Of a stretch of 64,000 bases of DNA, positions 1-10,463 are shown in pieces. A program made the translations under genes and the position numbers. Numbering within the stretch: the stretch's first letter is position 1; each line of letters opens with the position of its first letter. Below the pieces are notes generated by a model. It made no database searches and was not told the DNA's origin. It saw nothing but the letters and a program-made list of their open reading frames with translations. Origin of the DNA: Cryptomeria japonica (taxonomy: Eukaryota; Streptophyta; Pinopsida; Cupressales; Cupressaceae); contig NC_081412.1 in NCBI RefSeq assembly GCF_030272615.1, positions 139,564,747-139,628,746 on the forward strand, read 5' to 3'.

Positions 1-1392
1 ACTCGAATGGTAGGTCAACCCCTGCTCATCTCATGTCACCTAGAAAAGGGGACATTACAAGATGTGTTGTCCAAATGGGCAACATCATTTGAAGTAGTGC
101 ATGAAACCCATTTGGAAGATTTTCGAAATCTACAAGGGGATGATGTGGCGGAGGATGTACAAGGGAATTATTAATCTCACTCATTTGGTGGTAAGGGAAG
201 AATGTGGGCATGGGGCAGGCCTTTATTTATAGGGGCTCGGGCCCATTTTTGGCAGTATTGGATGCAGGTTATTGTGAGGTGGTGACAAATATGGAGGCCA
301 CCTTCACTCTGTATACTTCTAGGCAACAGTTGGCATTTGTTGGTGAGGTCTCAGAGAAGCGGATTAGATGCATCTTCAAATTCGACGATGAAGCTTTTGT
401 TCAAATATTGATGATGTTGTTGGGGGAAAGCTTCCTCAAAACCATGCACAAGTATAGGACAAATGTAGATGTGGTGACCATGGTTTTGGCATGGGGTTTA
501 GAACTGGGAGAAGGGAAGGATGTTCTGGTTCATGTTATGTGGCAGTGTGTGGAGGATAATTGGCTTGGTGGCTTGATGGAGCTCTTGGCGATGGCAATGT
601 CGAGGGCTAGATTTGATGCTTGGGAAGGGTTGGACATTGATGGAATTCACGAACTGCATGAATTGGTCCCATACATTCATTGACCGTTTGGTCCGAACCA
701 AGATGAGCGGAGGGCAGAAGCGGCAATTGCCTGGGACTCTCTCAAACTTTTCCTGAGAGAGAAAGAACTGGAAGTTTGAGGCCCTACGGCGAGTGTTTCT
801 GCAAGAGGTGGTGGTGTGAAGCATTCTATGAAAGTGAAGGGCAAGTGAAAGGTATCGGGGAAGAGGAGGACCAAGAAGGGCAAGGTGGTAAATGTCGGCG
901 AAAGTGTAGAGATGGGTGGAGTAGATTTTGGAAATGATGGTGAAGTGCCAAGCGTGTCACTACAAATATGCCCTAGTTTCAGTCTCCATGGCATGGTGGC
1001 GGGTGATGGCACTTGTGGTTCCTCTTCAGTTGTTTTTTGTTTATGTGCTTTGTCTTGAATCTCTGTAGGTCGTGTGTATTTTTGGTTTATGTACAAGGTG
1101 TAGATAATGAAGCCCTATCTAATGTCTGTCTTTAATGGGCTCGGGGTATATGGGTTGCAGAACTGTAATGACTGCAAGCGTTTCCTTTATGCTCAAATTT
1201 TGTTAGTTTTTTGTAATTTTGGCATATTTTGATGGAATGCCAAAGGTATGGCGGGTCTGCAATGAAGTCATGGCAGATGTACGAGGGGTCTTTTTATGGG
1301 GCCTGAGTTTATCAGGGTTTTTGTAATACTGAATTGTAAACCTTTATTTCATTACAATATAATAAAATTATTATTACCGATCATAAAAAAAG
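1..1392 (+). mobile_element. Probable 3' end of a LINE-like retroposon (5' truncated by window)
   Basis: The stretch has higher GC than the DNA to its right and ends with a retroposon-like tail: a T-rich segment, then ATTATTATTACCGATC, then an A-rich run near 1385-1392. A terminal ACCGATC followed by oligo(A) is common at the 3' ends of plant L1-type LINEs (recalled knowledge, not checked). No reverse transcriptase motif is present, so only the distal part would be in the window. The composition changes abruptly at about 1393. It could instead be a processed gene copy. No target duplication could be tested because the 5' end lies outside the window. Confidence 0.4.
204..683 (+). pseudogene. 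Unrecognised 159-codon ORF inside the LINE-like tail segment
   Basis: Open frame from ATG 204 to TGA 683. The protein is acidic and rich in Met, Leu and Glu, with no zinc knuckle, catalytic triad, signal peptide or clear membrane segment that I recognise. Downstream, to about 1000, the three frames carry charged fragments broken by stops, as in a decayed coding region. Its position just upstream of a retroposon-type 3' tail suggests it is the C-terminal end of a LINE ORF2 or of a gene carried by that element. It may also be a chance ORF. I cannot assign a function. Confidence 0.25.
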
Positions 1393-1514
1393 AAATAACG
1401 AGGAGCTCTGCTCCAATAATAATGAAGGATCTAATCTCCATCTCCCATACTCAAAACGACAATAAATAGGATGTAAGGCAATAACCTGTGCAATAGTGAT
1501 ATCCTTCCATTTGT

Positions 1515-1818
1515 ATCTGAGTGTTTCTGGATTTTAACCGCATAAGAAATTTTCATCAACAATGTTTTGGATCACACTCATCAAGATGTAGAGAGCAAGG
1601 AGAGAGTATAAAAATAGTAAATTGTGGACCATAACTGACTAAACAGAGGAGAGTAGTGAGGTGACACAGAAACCAATTTAGTCAATTATGGTCTGCAATT
1701 TATAATTTTACATTCCCTCCTCTTGCTCTCTACATCCTGATGTTGGATCACAGAGTGTGATCCAAAACATTGATGATGAGAAATTCTTACACAGTTTAAT
1801 TCAGAAACACTTCGGTAT
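1515..1818. repeat. Fold-back (MITE-like) element with long terminal inverted repeats
   Basis: The left arm beginning GTGTTTCTGG at 1521 is matched by the reverse complement of the right arm ending TCAGAAACAC at 1810, and pairing continues inward for over 100 bases on each side. Inside each arm are the motif TTTTGGATCACACTC and the segment GATGTAGAGAGCAAG. The right arm also contains the near-palindrome GGATCACAGAGTGTGATCC. There is no coding potential. This is typical of a non-autonomous MITE or fold-back element. Exact termini and a target duplication are uncertain. Confidence 0.75.
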
Positions 1819-3002
1819 ATTGTAGACTGTAGAAATTGGATGTCTTTAATCACTTCATTTGTTTAATCCAAATAAAAATACATTAATTGAGTAGCATCCC
1901 AATAAATTTTGTTTTATCAACACATTGCTAGGGAACGTTTTAAACTCCATCCTACAATGCTCTCTCCTTTCTTCACAGCTGGCGCTCGTGCTGTAGACAG
2001 TATCATCCCAATAACTTCAGCCCATTCATACTAAACGAGCTAATGAGTAAACCATAAAATCTTTCAAGTGTCGGCAATGGGTATCCCAAGAAACATGTTA
2101 AAGAGATGAAACTAAGCATCCGAAAAAGGTGAAAATAGGATAATCCCCAAATTAGATTTCCCACCAAACATGTTAAGTTTTGTAATACAAATGTCTGAAT
2201 GCAACTGTGTTTAATCCTTTTTTCTTCCAACATCTCGAGTACCACCTAGAATCGTTTTCAGGGATATATGGATCAATATAAAGTATTGAAATTCGGTAAG
2301 ATACAACATCCAATTCTGGGTCACGGACTCACTACCAAGAAATGCCTACACCATTTGAACTGATTTTATACAATGATTATGATTAATTGGACTCTAATGC
2401 AAAGCGTGAGATCTGGAGACACAGATGACAAATACAAATAAACCTAAGTCTAAAAAGCAACCCAAAGCATACTCTCACAGCCCAATTGCATAAAAAACCA
2501 ACATCTCCAAACAGCCCAAAATGAGAAAAACTAACATTTTCCAAGTCAATTCATAGCTGGAGTTAGGGCATAAAGGGCAGATATGTCCTCAACTGAAAAA
2601 CCCATCATCCATTTCGGACGAACCCAAATTGAAACAATTGCTAAACATTCTAAATATAAATGTACTCAATTGAATTGATCAGAATTACATGAAGTACGAA
2701 AGAAAAAGTTATAGAAAACCAAAGAAAAACAATTCAATGGAGCAAACAGACGAGGGAATTGGGACATTACCAAATCACATTACAATGCAGAAATGCTCGG
2801 TACTAAATCGATCCCAATGAAAGATTTTGAAACTTGTTATCATGACAAGACAACTGTTCATGATTCGCGGTGAATGTTTGGACCCGAATAAATTTTATGT
2901 CCAATGACCAGTCAAATTTTCCAGAGAGGTTCTGAAAGCGCACGGTCAACAGTAAAGATAATTGCATTGAATACGTCAGATGGTTGCTATACTGAACGTG
3001 TT
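1819..3002. other. Non-coding stretch, nothing recognised
   Basis: AT-rich DNA without conserved coding, RNA-gene or LTR signals. The short minus-strand ORFs here (2003-2245, 2803-3033) have no recognisable motif and look like chance frames. Confidence 0.5.
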
Positions 3003-3508
3003 GATTGTGATATTTAGCGATCAGTAAATTCAAAAAATGGAAACTGTCCGTTTATGAGCGCCACCTCCCATGGTATTATGTTATATTTTCTAGCATTATT
3101 TTAAATTTTGATAGGAATTGAAATGTGGTCGGAGGGGCTTTGCTCCGATATTTTACCGACGCATGTTACCCGACCATCAAATCAGAAAATTATGAGTTCT
3201 GCAATGAGATTGTTAAGCCTTAGAAATTTATTCCAACAAGATTTAAGGATTAAGGGTTATCCATGCTTCAATAAGAATTGATCTTAAGTGTTATCGTTCA
3301 TAATCAATCAACTTCATTCATTGAGGTACTTCTTGATCTAGGATATAATTTGAAAGAAATGAAAATAATGTACATAAATTCTTTAAACTAATTAATATAT
3401 GGAAGTTAAACACAAACTAATTTTAAATAATAAAATTGAAATAAATAACTGAAAGAAAAGTTTGAAAAATTAAATGAGTGAATAAGTGTACTTAGTTTTA
3501 AAAGTGAT
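3003..3508. repeat. 506-bp tandem duplication, copy 1
   Basis: The block beginning GATTGTGATATTTAGCGATC recurs exactly 506 bases later. The two copies differ at only a few positions that I noticed: CCACCTCC/CCGCCTCC, GACGCATG/GACGCGTG and CAATGAG/CAATAAG. The copy holds a nested hairpin: outer arms TGGTCGG/CCGACCA and inner arms TCGGAG/CTCCGA, near 3127-3174. There is no ORF of note. Confidence 0.9.
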
Positions 3509-4014
3509 GATTGTGATATTTAGCGATCAGTAAATTCAAAAAATGGAAACTGTCCGTTTATGAGCGCCGCCTCCCATGGTATTATGTTATATTTTCTAGC
3601 ATTATTTTAAATTTTGATAGGAATTGAAATGTGGTCGGAGGGGCTTTGCTCCGATATTTTACCGACGCGTGTTACCCGACCATCAAATCAGAAAATTATG
3701 AGTTCTGCAATAAGATTGTTAAGCCTTAGAAATTTATTCCAACAAGATTTAAGGATTAAGGGTTATCCATGCTTCAATAAGAATTGATCTTAAGTGTTAT
3801 CGTTCATAATCAATCAACTTCATTCATTGAGGTACTTCTTGATCTAGGATATAATTTGAAAGAAATGAAAATAATGTACATAAATTCTTTAAACTAATTA
3901 ATATATGGAAGTTAAACACAAACTAATTTTAAATAATAAAATTGAAATAAATAACTGAAAGAAAAGTTTGAAAAATTAAATGAGTGAATAAGTGTACTTA
4001 GTTTTAAAAGTGAT
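3509..4014. repeat. 506-bp tandem duplication, copy 2
   Basis: Direct second copy of the preceding unit with no spacer. The bases GATTGT occur at both unit starts and again just after copy 2 (4015-4020), which is the microhomology expected at a slippage or unequal-exchange junction. The near-identity says the event is recent relative to the retrotransposons here. It also carries the nested TGGTCGG/CCGACCA hairpin. Confidence 0.9.
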
Positions 4015-6220
4015 GATTGTTGATGTTGATTTTATATTAGATTATTTGACCACTATTGAAAAATTGTTTATTATACTCTTTAAAATGTGTATTGTCTTGG
4101 GAGTTAATGTAAAACAATAAAGTTTGATTTTAATAACTGCAAATCTAATTTGACTAGCGGAATTAATATGATGGAAAGTACACTTGAGAATTTGTTCATC
4201 TTCGTTTTCTAGATATATAAAACATGTCAAAGCAATGTCTAGAGACACCTTTGAGGAGTTTGTTGACTCGAAAGATGAATGGGTTATCTTAAGCCAATCA
4301 CTTGGTGGAGCAAATTAACGACAAAAATAAATAACTAAAGATAGCATTCATAGACGTGTAAACAGCTTATATTGTTAGAGCAATCAAGATCTACTTGAAA
4401 ACTCAAAACACTCCACAAATGAGCAATATGCAAATATGGCATTAACACTATTATGAAATGTACAAGTGAGTATTGCATATAAAGGCAAGGATGAAGAGGT
4501 GAGAAGATAGGAATCAAACTCTAACTACCCCTCCAAGTATGAAACAAGTATATGACTCTATGAACAAGTATTGGGATACTTGGTGAGTTTACACAACTTG
4601 AGATAAAAGTCTAAATAACATCTATGTGAGCTTAAGTATAGTGTGAATAGGACTCTACTAAGTATGTTAAAAGCTAACTAGTTTAGTAATAACTCTTTTT
4701 CACACTAACATATATGACGATGCATATTTGATTCCTTTATTGCTCTTTGTAACTACAGTATGCTTTAATTATTCATTTATGTTATCCTTGTATTTCTCCT
4801 CGTAAAATTAATAACAAATGTCCTAAAATACGTATGACATAAAAAAAATATCACACGAAACATGTGCTACCTATGAACTTATAATGATTAGTGATTAGGG
4901 ACAAGAAAGTTTAAATTTGAATCCAATTCCTTGGATTTAGGGATCATTCCAACACTTCTCAATATTAACCTAGCCCCCATGCCAATTGGAAATGATCTAA
5001 AGGGATAAAGTGATGATTTTGAGGTGGGAAATGAATGTCTATATGAATGCCAATGGGAGGTGAAATTGGGATTAATAGATAATGACTTCATGGGTGTTAG
5101 TTCAAAATCAAGGTGAAATGAAGATGGACAAGAATTGAGCCACAAGTCAAACCTATCACGAGACTATGCCACATATTAATATATTGCATTGAGACATTTA
5201 TGTCAAGTTGATCATAAAACTATACGGGAAATGACACATGTATGCTTATTGCACCATTATATTTCCCCCCCCTTTCATATGTGTGAATCTAACAGAAACA
5301 TGAATTTTAAAGTATATTCTCGACCAATATTAAAAGTAAATATTTAAACACTCATAAAGTATATATTCTCTAAAAATGACAAAAATGAACTCCTCGATAT
5401 GAATGCTCTATTAAAACCTATACAATGGCCAAAAGTAGGTAATGAGTAGCGTCTAAACATAATTAGAATAAGAATGAATTACGTTAACTATCTATAAAAA
5501 TGAAAGAGAAACAAATCAATTGAATATTTTGCCTATTTGTAAAGTGATACAAAAAAAATGCATAATTCAATGATGTGATAAATCTCCACATGATGAGGTG
5601 ATGTAATAAAATTTCATGCAATGTGATAAAGTGATAAAAATCCACACAATATGGTGATTTAATGTGATTAAACTTTGCATGATATGAGTGTGTCTCTACC
5701 GAATGATATGAACCCATCAAAATGTAATGATCTCTTTGTTTGGCAGAATACATTGTATGATATCACAATCATAGAAATTGTAGTGATATTTTAAGCCCCC
5801 TACAATTGATTGTCTCCAACTAATTTAAGGAATTAGAGGAGAGGGGGAAAGATACATGATAATGATAAAATGTGAAAGCAATATAAATCATAAAATAAGA
5901 TATAATCATGTAAGTATGTTTATCATGGGGAAGGAATGATGCCCCGTGGTTACCCCCATTTGGTTAGTCAATAAGATACACTTTACAAGTTATATATGCT
6001 CATTTTAGCGTTATTTATGGTGATTTAAAAGACATAAATGATGACAACAAACATGAAAATGTAACCATAAGATAAAATTATGATAATAGCCAAGCATGAA
6101 AACACATATGGTAGACATGATTATAAGTGGATAAAATAAGAATAAGTGTGATTTGCATATCATAAGCTGAATGTGTAGTATCAAATGAATCATTTTTTCC
6201 TCCTTGGAATTATTTTTCAT

Positions 6221-6345
6221 CTTGATGATGAATCACCACGGAGTGTGATTCGAAACATGGATGATAAAAAATTGCATACACAATCGTATCCAGAAAAAAT
6301 AAAAGAATTACAACATGGATTGTGGAAATCTCATAGCATTAAATG
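6221..6345 (+). repeat. Partial copy of the 1515-1818 MITE family
   Basis: TCTTGATGATG, then GAGTGTGATTCGAAACAT, then GATGATAAAAAATTGCA and ATCCAGAA occur in the same order as in the right arm of the fold-back element at 1729-1810. The downstream part (CATGGATTGTGGAAAT and AGCATTA) is shared with the copy at 7328-7442. Only one arm is seen here. Confidence 0.6.
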
Positions 6346-7327
6346 AATCATTGATAAATATTATAACTTAAACATTAATTAATTTAAGATAAAGCATTCA
6401 TCTAAATGTGTCATCGTAAGACAATAATTTAAGCCATAACATGAGCATGTCAATGCTATAAGATGCAACATTATACACATATGAAAATAAAGAATAATTA
6501 GATGCATGTAATAAACAATTAAAAAGGCACATAACATATATAGAATAGGGCCTAAAGTATCAAGGAGTGTGCAGAAAAATAATGGTGAAATAGAAGAAGT
6601 ATAATGGTCAATGGAGGAAAGCATGAGGAGTAAAATGCATTACACAAAGGAGATGTTCCCCAAGTGGGGAAAGTCAAAATATATAGAAGGTGAAATGAGG
6701 ATAAATAGTAGGGAAAACATGGCATAAGAAGCAATGATGAAATATGTCTAAAGAAATATGGAATGTTAAATGGATGAAGAAAAGAGGGGGTCACAAAAAT
6801 AGTAAAACAAGGGACATGAAGAAGCATAAGTTATAAGCAAGGAACATAAAAATATCCCAGCAAAGGAGGAAACTAGACAAAAAAAAATGGGATAGAGGGT
6901 AATATGATCAAAATTGGCCAAAGTCTCTAGGAAACACAAAATATATGAAAGAATAATGAGAATGAGCACAACGTGGAAAAAACAATAAAGAGAAAAAACA
7001 AGAAAGGAAAGTGAACATGACAATTGTAGCAAGTGGTAAGAAACATAGGTGGTAATTAACAAAAATAATCTCCCCACAGAGTGTGTTTATAATATACTTA
7101 GAAGATGCATGTCACTATCAAAATCAATTCCCCTCATGGGACATTCCACTTTATTATTAAGTGTACCCCCACGAGAAATGGTGAAATTTAGGGATGCCAA
7201 GTGTGATACTTACTCTCAAAGAACCTATTTAAATGATGTATTGTGTGATTTTTCTTTTATTTCATATAAAACCTAAACACAGTGTTTGGTATGGTGAACT
7301 TGACCAATTTCTCGATGAACATTACAA

Positions 7328-7442
7328 GAGTTCTTTTGATGCTTCTAGATTCGATTGATGATAAAAAAAAGTTTTGAACACAATCGAATCCAGAAGCATC
7401 AAAAGAATTATAGCATGGATTGTGGAAATTTGAGAGCATTAT
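7328..7442 (+). repeat. Short hairpin-forming member of the same dispersed repeat family
   Basis: GTTCTTTTGATGCTTCTAG followed by ATTCGATT is the near-perfect reverse complement of AATCGAATCCAGAAGCATC plus AAAAGAAT about 30 bases later, giving a stem of roughly 27 bp around an A-rich loop. The flank GCATGGATTGTGGAAATTT matches the copy at about 6315-6335. Confidence 0.7.
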
Positions 7443-8289
7443 TAGAAGAGTTATTTTCTTATTTCACATGATTAACCTCATTTAAGTGATGAATTTGTGT
7501 GATCATGATTATTCTTAGTGTTTATCTTCCCTTATTATAGAAATATAAAATTTAGATATGAATGTACCATGCCTATCTAAGGAATGTCCATGTATGTGAC
7601 AATAATGAAAAAAGTAATTAGCCTTGTGTGGTGGAAGATTATAGATATCCATTGGGTTAACCAAAGGTAAATTAATAAGAGTATGTTCCCAAATCGATTC
7701 CAATAAAACGTGTGTAGGCTCAATTTGATATGTGAATTTTCTAAATTTATTTGGTTTCATAAATGCATGATTATCACTATTAGGTGCATCCTAATTACCC
7801 CAATTTTTGGAATGTGACAATAGTGTTAACTCGTGGGAAAAGGGGGAAGAGCTATAAATACATTGATATGAAAGAGCATATTCTAATCTACCACGATCAT
7901 ATATACCTACTCTAGCACATAATTCTAAAAATGAATGATTAGCCTTTAAAAACATGTTTTCTTTGATGAGCGGAAGTAAACCATCAATGAATAGACTTTG
8001 AATATTAGCATATTATAATATAAATCTCAAAATAATAATCAAAACTCAAAATCATGTGATAAAACCATGAATTGGTCCATATTCTTATTGATTGCATTGC
8101 TTGCCTTGTGAGACAAATGTCTTATGTTCAATATTATAATGAAAGTACTTCACAAAGTAGTAGCTATGTCAAGAAAAGGAAGTGATGGAATCTTGATCTA
8201 GGGAATAAAATCATGGAAAAGAATGACTATTCAATTTTATTAGAAATAGTCTTTGGAAAATTAGTGTCACAATTAAAACGCTTTGTTGT

Positions 8290-8540
8290 TGAAGTGGTCA
8301 CCAAGGTTCAAATCTTTGTTGGGCCAATGGGCTCACAAGGACTTGTCCCTTCATTGGGTCGTTGTGCTCATGGATTTGAACAAGTGAAGTGTGGGGATGA
8401 GGTCCCTCGTTTGTGGCCTTATCAGTTCATAGCTCCAGGTCAAAAGTGTTTCATGTGGAGCCAGACAACGTGTTGTGCCAACATCATCGGTCACGTTAAA
8501 AAGTTTACCAGGCATAGTTTTAATATATATATATAAGAAA
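8290..8540 (+). other. Higher-GC island, SINE-like candidate
   Basis: A stretch of about 250 bases stands out from AT-rich surroundings. It contains GTTCAAATC at about 8308, which fits the RNA polymerase III B-box consensus, and it ends in an AT-rich TATATATATA tail. No good A-box was found at the usual distance, and no target duplication was found. An ORF at 8213-8536 overlaps it but has no recognised motif. Confidence 0.2.
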
Positions 8541-8985
8541 TAATTTGGCAATTAATTGATCCTCATAAAAATGAATAAATCATGTAGTAGTGAGAGTCCT
8601 CAAATGAAGTAATGGATCACCTTTACATTTATACATTACAAAACAAGGTGTCATTAATCCATTTGGTGAAAGATAATTCAATATGTCACAAGCCAGTGTA
8701 TTGTGGATTATTTTATTAGCATTATTCAACCATTTATATCTTTATGCATAAGTATCATCATAATATTCTAGATGGTTAATCCTAGTGATGAGGTAGTTCA
8801 CATATCCCTATGTGTATGTATCATGTCATGTATTGTAGTGATAGAGGATGTGAAATATGTATCATCAACTAATGGTAGATTATCCTCACATACACCAAGT
8901 AAAAATTGTAAGAGACTGTCCACTTGTTCTTCATCCTTAGGTGTATCTAAAACATGTGTGTGTTTAATGAAAGGTTTATAAAAAT

Positions 8986-10190
8986 TGTTGGTATTAACCA
9001 GTGACTGAGAGAGGGGGTGAATCAGTAAAAACACTTTATAAACAATAATATTCCAAACTGGTCGGTCTGCAACTACCCTTTTTAAATTAACTTAAAACAT
9101 TGCATTAATCATGAAGGTAAGAACATTGAAGGAAAGAGATTTGCTTGCATCAAATAAACATCACATAACACCAGCAATTATACGTGGAAACCCTCGATTA
9201 GAGGGAGAAAACCATGGTAGGGATAACCCACAATCTCTTTTACTGCAGTAAAAAGAGTGCTTGGTTAAGAGCTTACAATCTTGTTCCTTCTGAGAACATC
9301 ACCCTGTTAAAGATGATTGGTACCCTGTTAAGAATACCTTAGAATCTGTTAGTATTCACCTTGGAAAAGTATTTTACACTTCCTTCATGGAGCGACCTTG
9401 TTAGGGGATTTTACAAACAGAACTAGTTAAGGTTCACCCTATTAAGGGATTTAATCTGTTGTAATGATTAGAGAGCAACAAATCATTGATCTGATGATGA
9501 CACTTTTATGTCGAATAGATCCGCTATGTATCTACTTCAATCTTTGCTCGATGATGACTTCACTAATTCATTAAGGAACCCTTCTACCCTTAGCTCGTTC
9601 TTCACCTTACTCTGATTTTCAATCTCTTCTCACTCACAACTCCCACAACACACACACAAAAAAAAATAAAGATGAAAAACATGTATATAGGTGTATTCAA
9701 TCTTGGCGCTAACTTTCCCTCCAAAATTCAACTCAAAAATCATTTTATGCGCCAATTCGTTCATTCCACAAATCTTGCTGATTGTATCGGTGAGACTATC
9801 CGTTCATGCCACAAGTCTCGTCGGTTCTATAGCAAGCACTCCGACTTCAACTATCTCTTTCTAAATTTGTTGGATCCACATGTTAGCAAGCCAAACATGT
9901 TGATGACTACGCGTTTTTATCCTTCTCACTTTGCATGCTTATCAATCATTGTTATGATCTGCTATCGGGTTGCTTCCTTTATATCGGTGAACCTTCTTCA
10001 CTCAACTCAACTATCGGTTGCTTCCTTTAAACCGGTCTCTGCTCACCGGTGGAAGTCTTCAGTCCCCTGTTTCTTACCATTCCACTATAGCCCTTTTTCA
10101 ATCGATTGAGATGACATTAGAATCAGAATTTGCCATCAATAACAACCTCTACGTACCTAAAACTTCATCATGCTCACCATGATGCCAACA
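8986..10190 (-). repeat. Element 1 LTR, downstream (3') copy on the element's strand
   Basis: Starts TGTTGGTATTAACC and ends GATGCCAACA on the plus strand, and is matched along its whole length by 22702-23907. It carries several ACCGG/CCGGT motifs and repeats of CCCTGTTAA. The conserved GGGGGTGAATCAGT segment lies near one end; its complement ACTGATTCACCCCC is typical of the R/U5 end of plant Copia LTRs. A TATATA run near 9685 on the minus strand could be the promoter. Confidence 0.9.
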
Positions 10191-10267
10191 ATCTCCCCCT
10201 TTGGCATTGGTGGCAAAACATCTAGCTAGATTGAACTGGAATTCTCCCCCTATTTCGGTTCTCCCCC
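10191..10267 (-). promoter_or_regulatory. Element 1 polypurine tracts (three)
   Basis: On the minus strand, AAAGGGGGAGAT abuts the LTR, and two more GGGGGAGAA tracts lie at about 10242-10250 and 10259-10267. Plus-strand DNA synthesis would prime from the LTR-proximal tract. Multiple such tracts are a described feature of SIRE-type Copia elements. Confidence 0.75.
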
Positions 10268-10463
10268 TGTTCTATGCCTCTACGAGTACTACTCTACCTC
10301 TACTGGTGGTTCTCTACCTCTACCGGTACTAGTCTGCCTCTACCGATGGTATTCTGACTATTTACATTCTTTTTCTTTGTACACATAGTCCTTCCTCCTC
10401 ATATGTACAATCCACATTCATTTATTCTCCACCTTTTTGCAACAATGACAAAGGATAAAATAA

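Larger units (their letters stand above)
4015..8985. other. Long AT-rich non-coding region
   Basis: Low-GC DNA with poly-T/A tracts, C-runs (about 5268-5276) and many short minus-strand ORFs (5484-7077) rich in Tyr, His, Leu and Phe, as expected from translating AT-rich simple sequence. No domain was recognised. It contains two dispersed copies of the MITE-related repeat and a higher-GC island at 8290-8540, listed separately. It may include very old LTR-element remains that I cannot delimit. Confidence 0.5.

Noticed and set aside
5484-7077. Series of minus-strand ORFs of 69-103 codons
   Set aside because: Composition (Tyr, His, Leu, Phe, Ile) is that of translated AT-rich DNA. No start context, motif or shared frame; the ORFs overlap one another in different frames.
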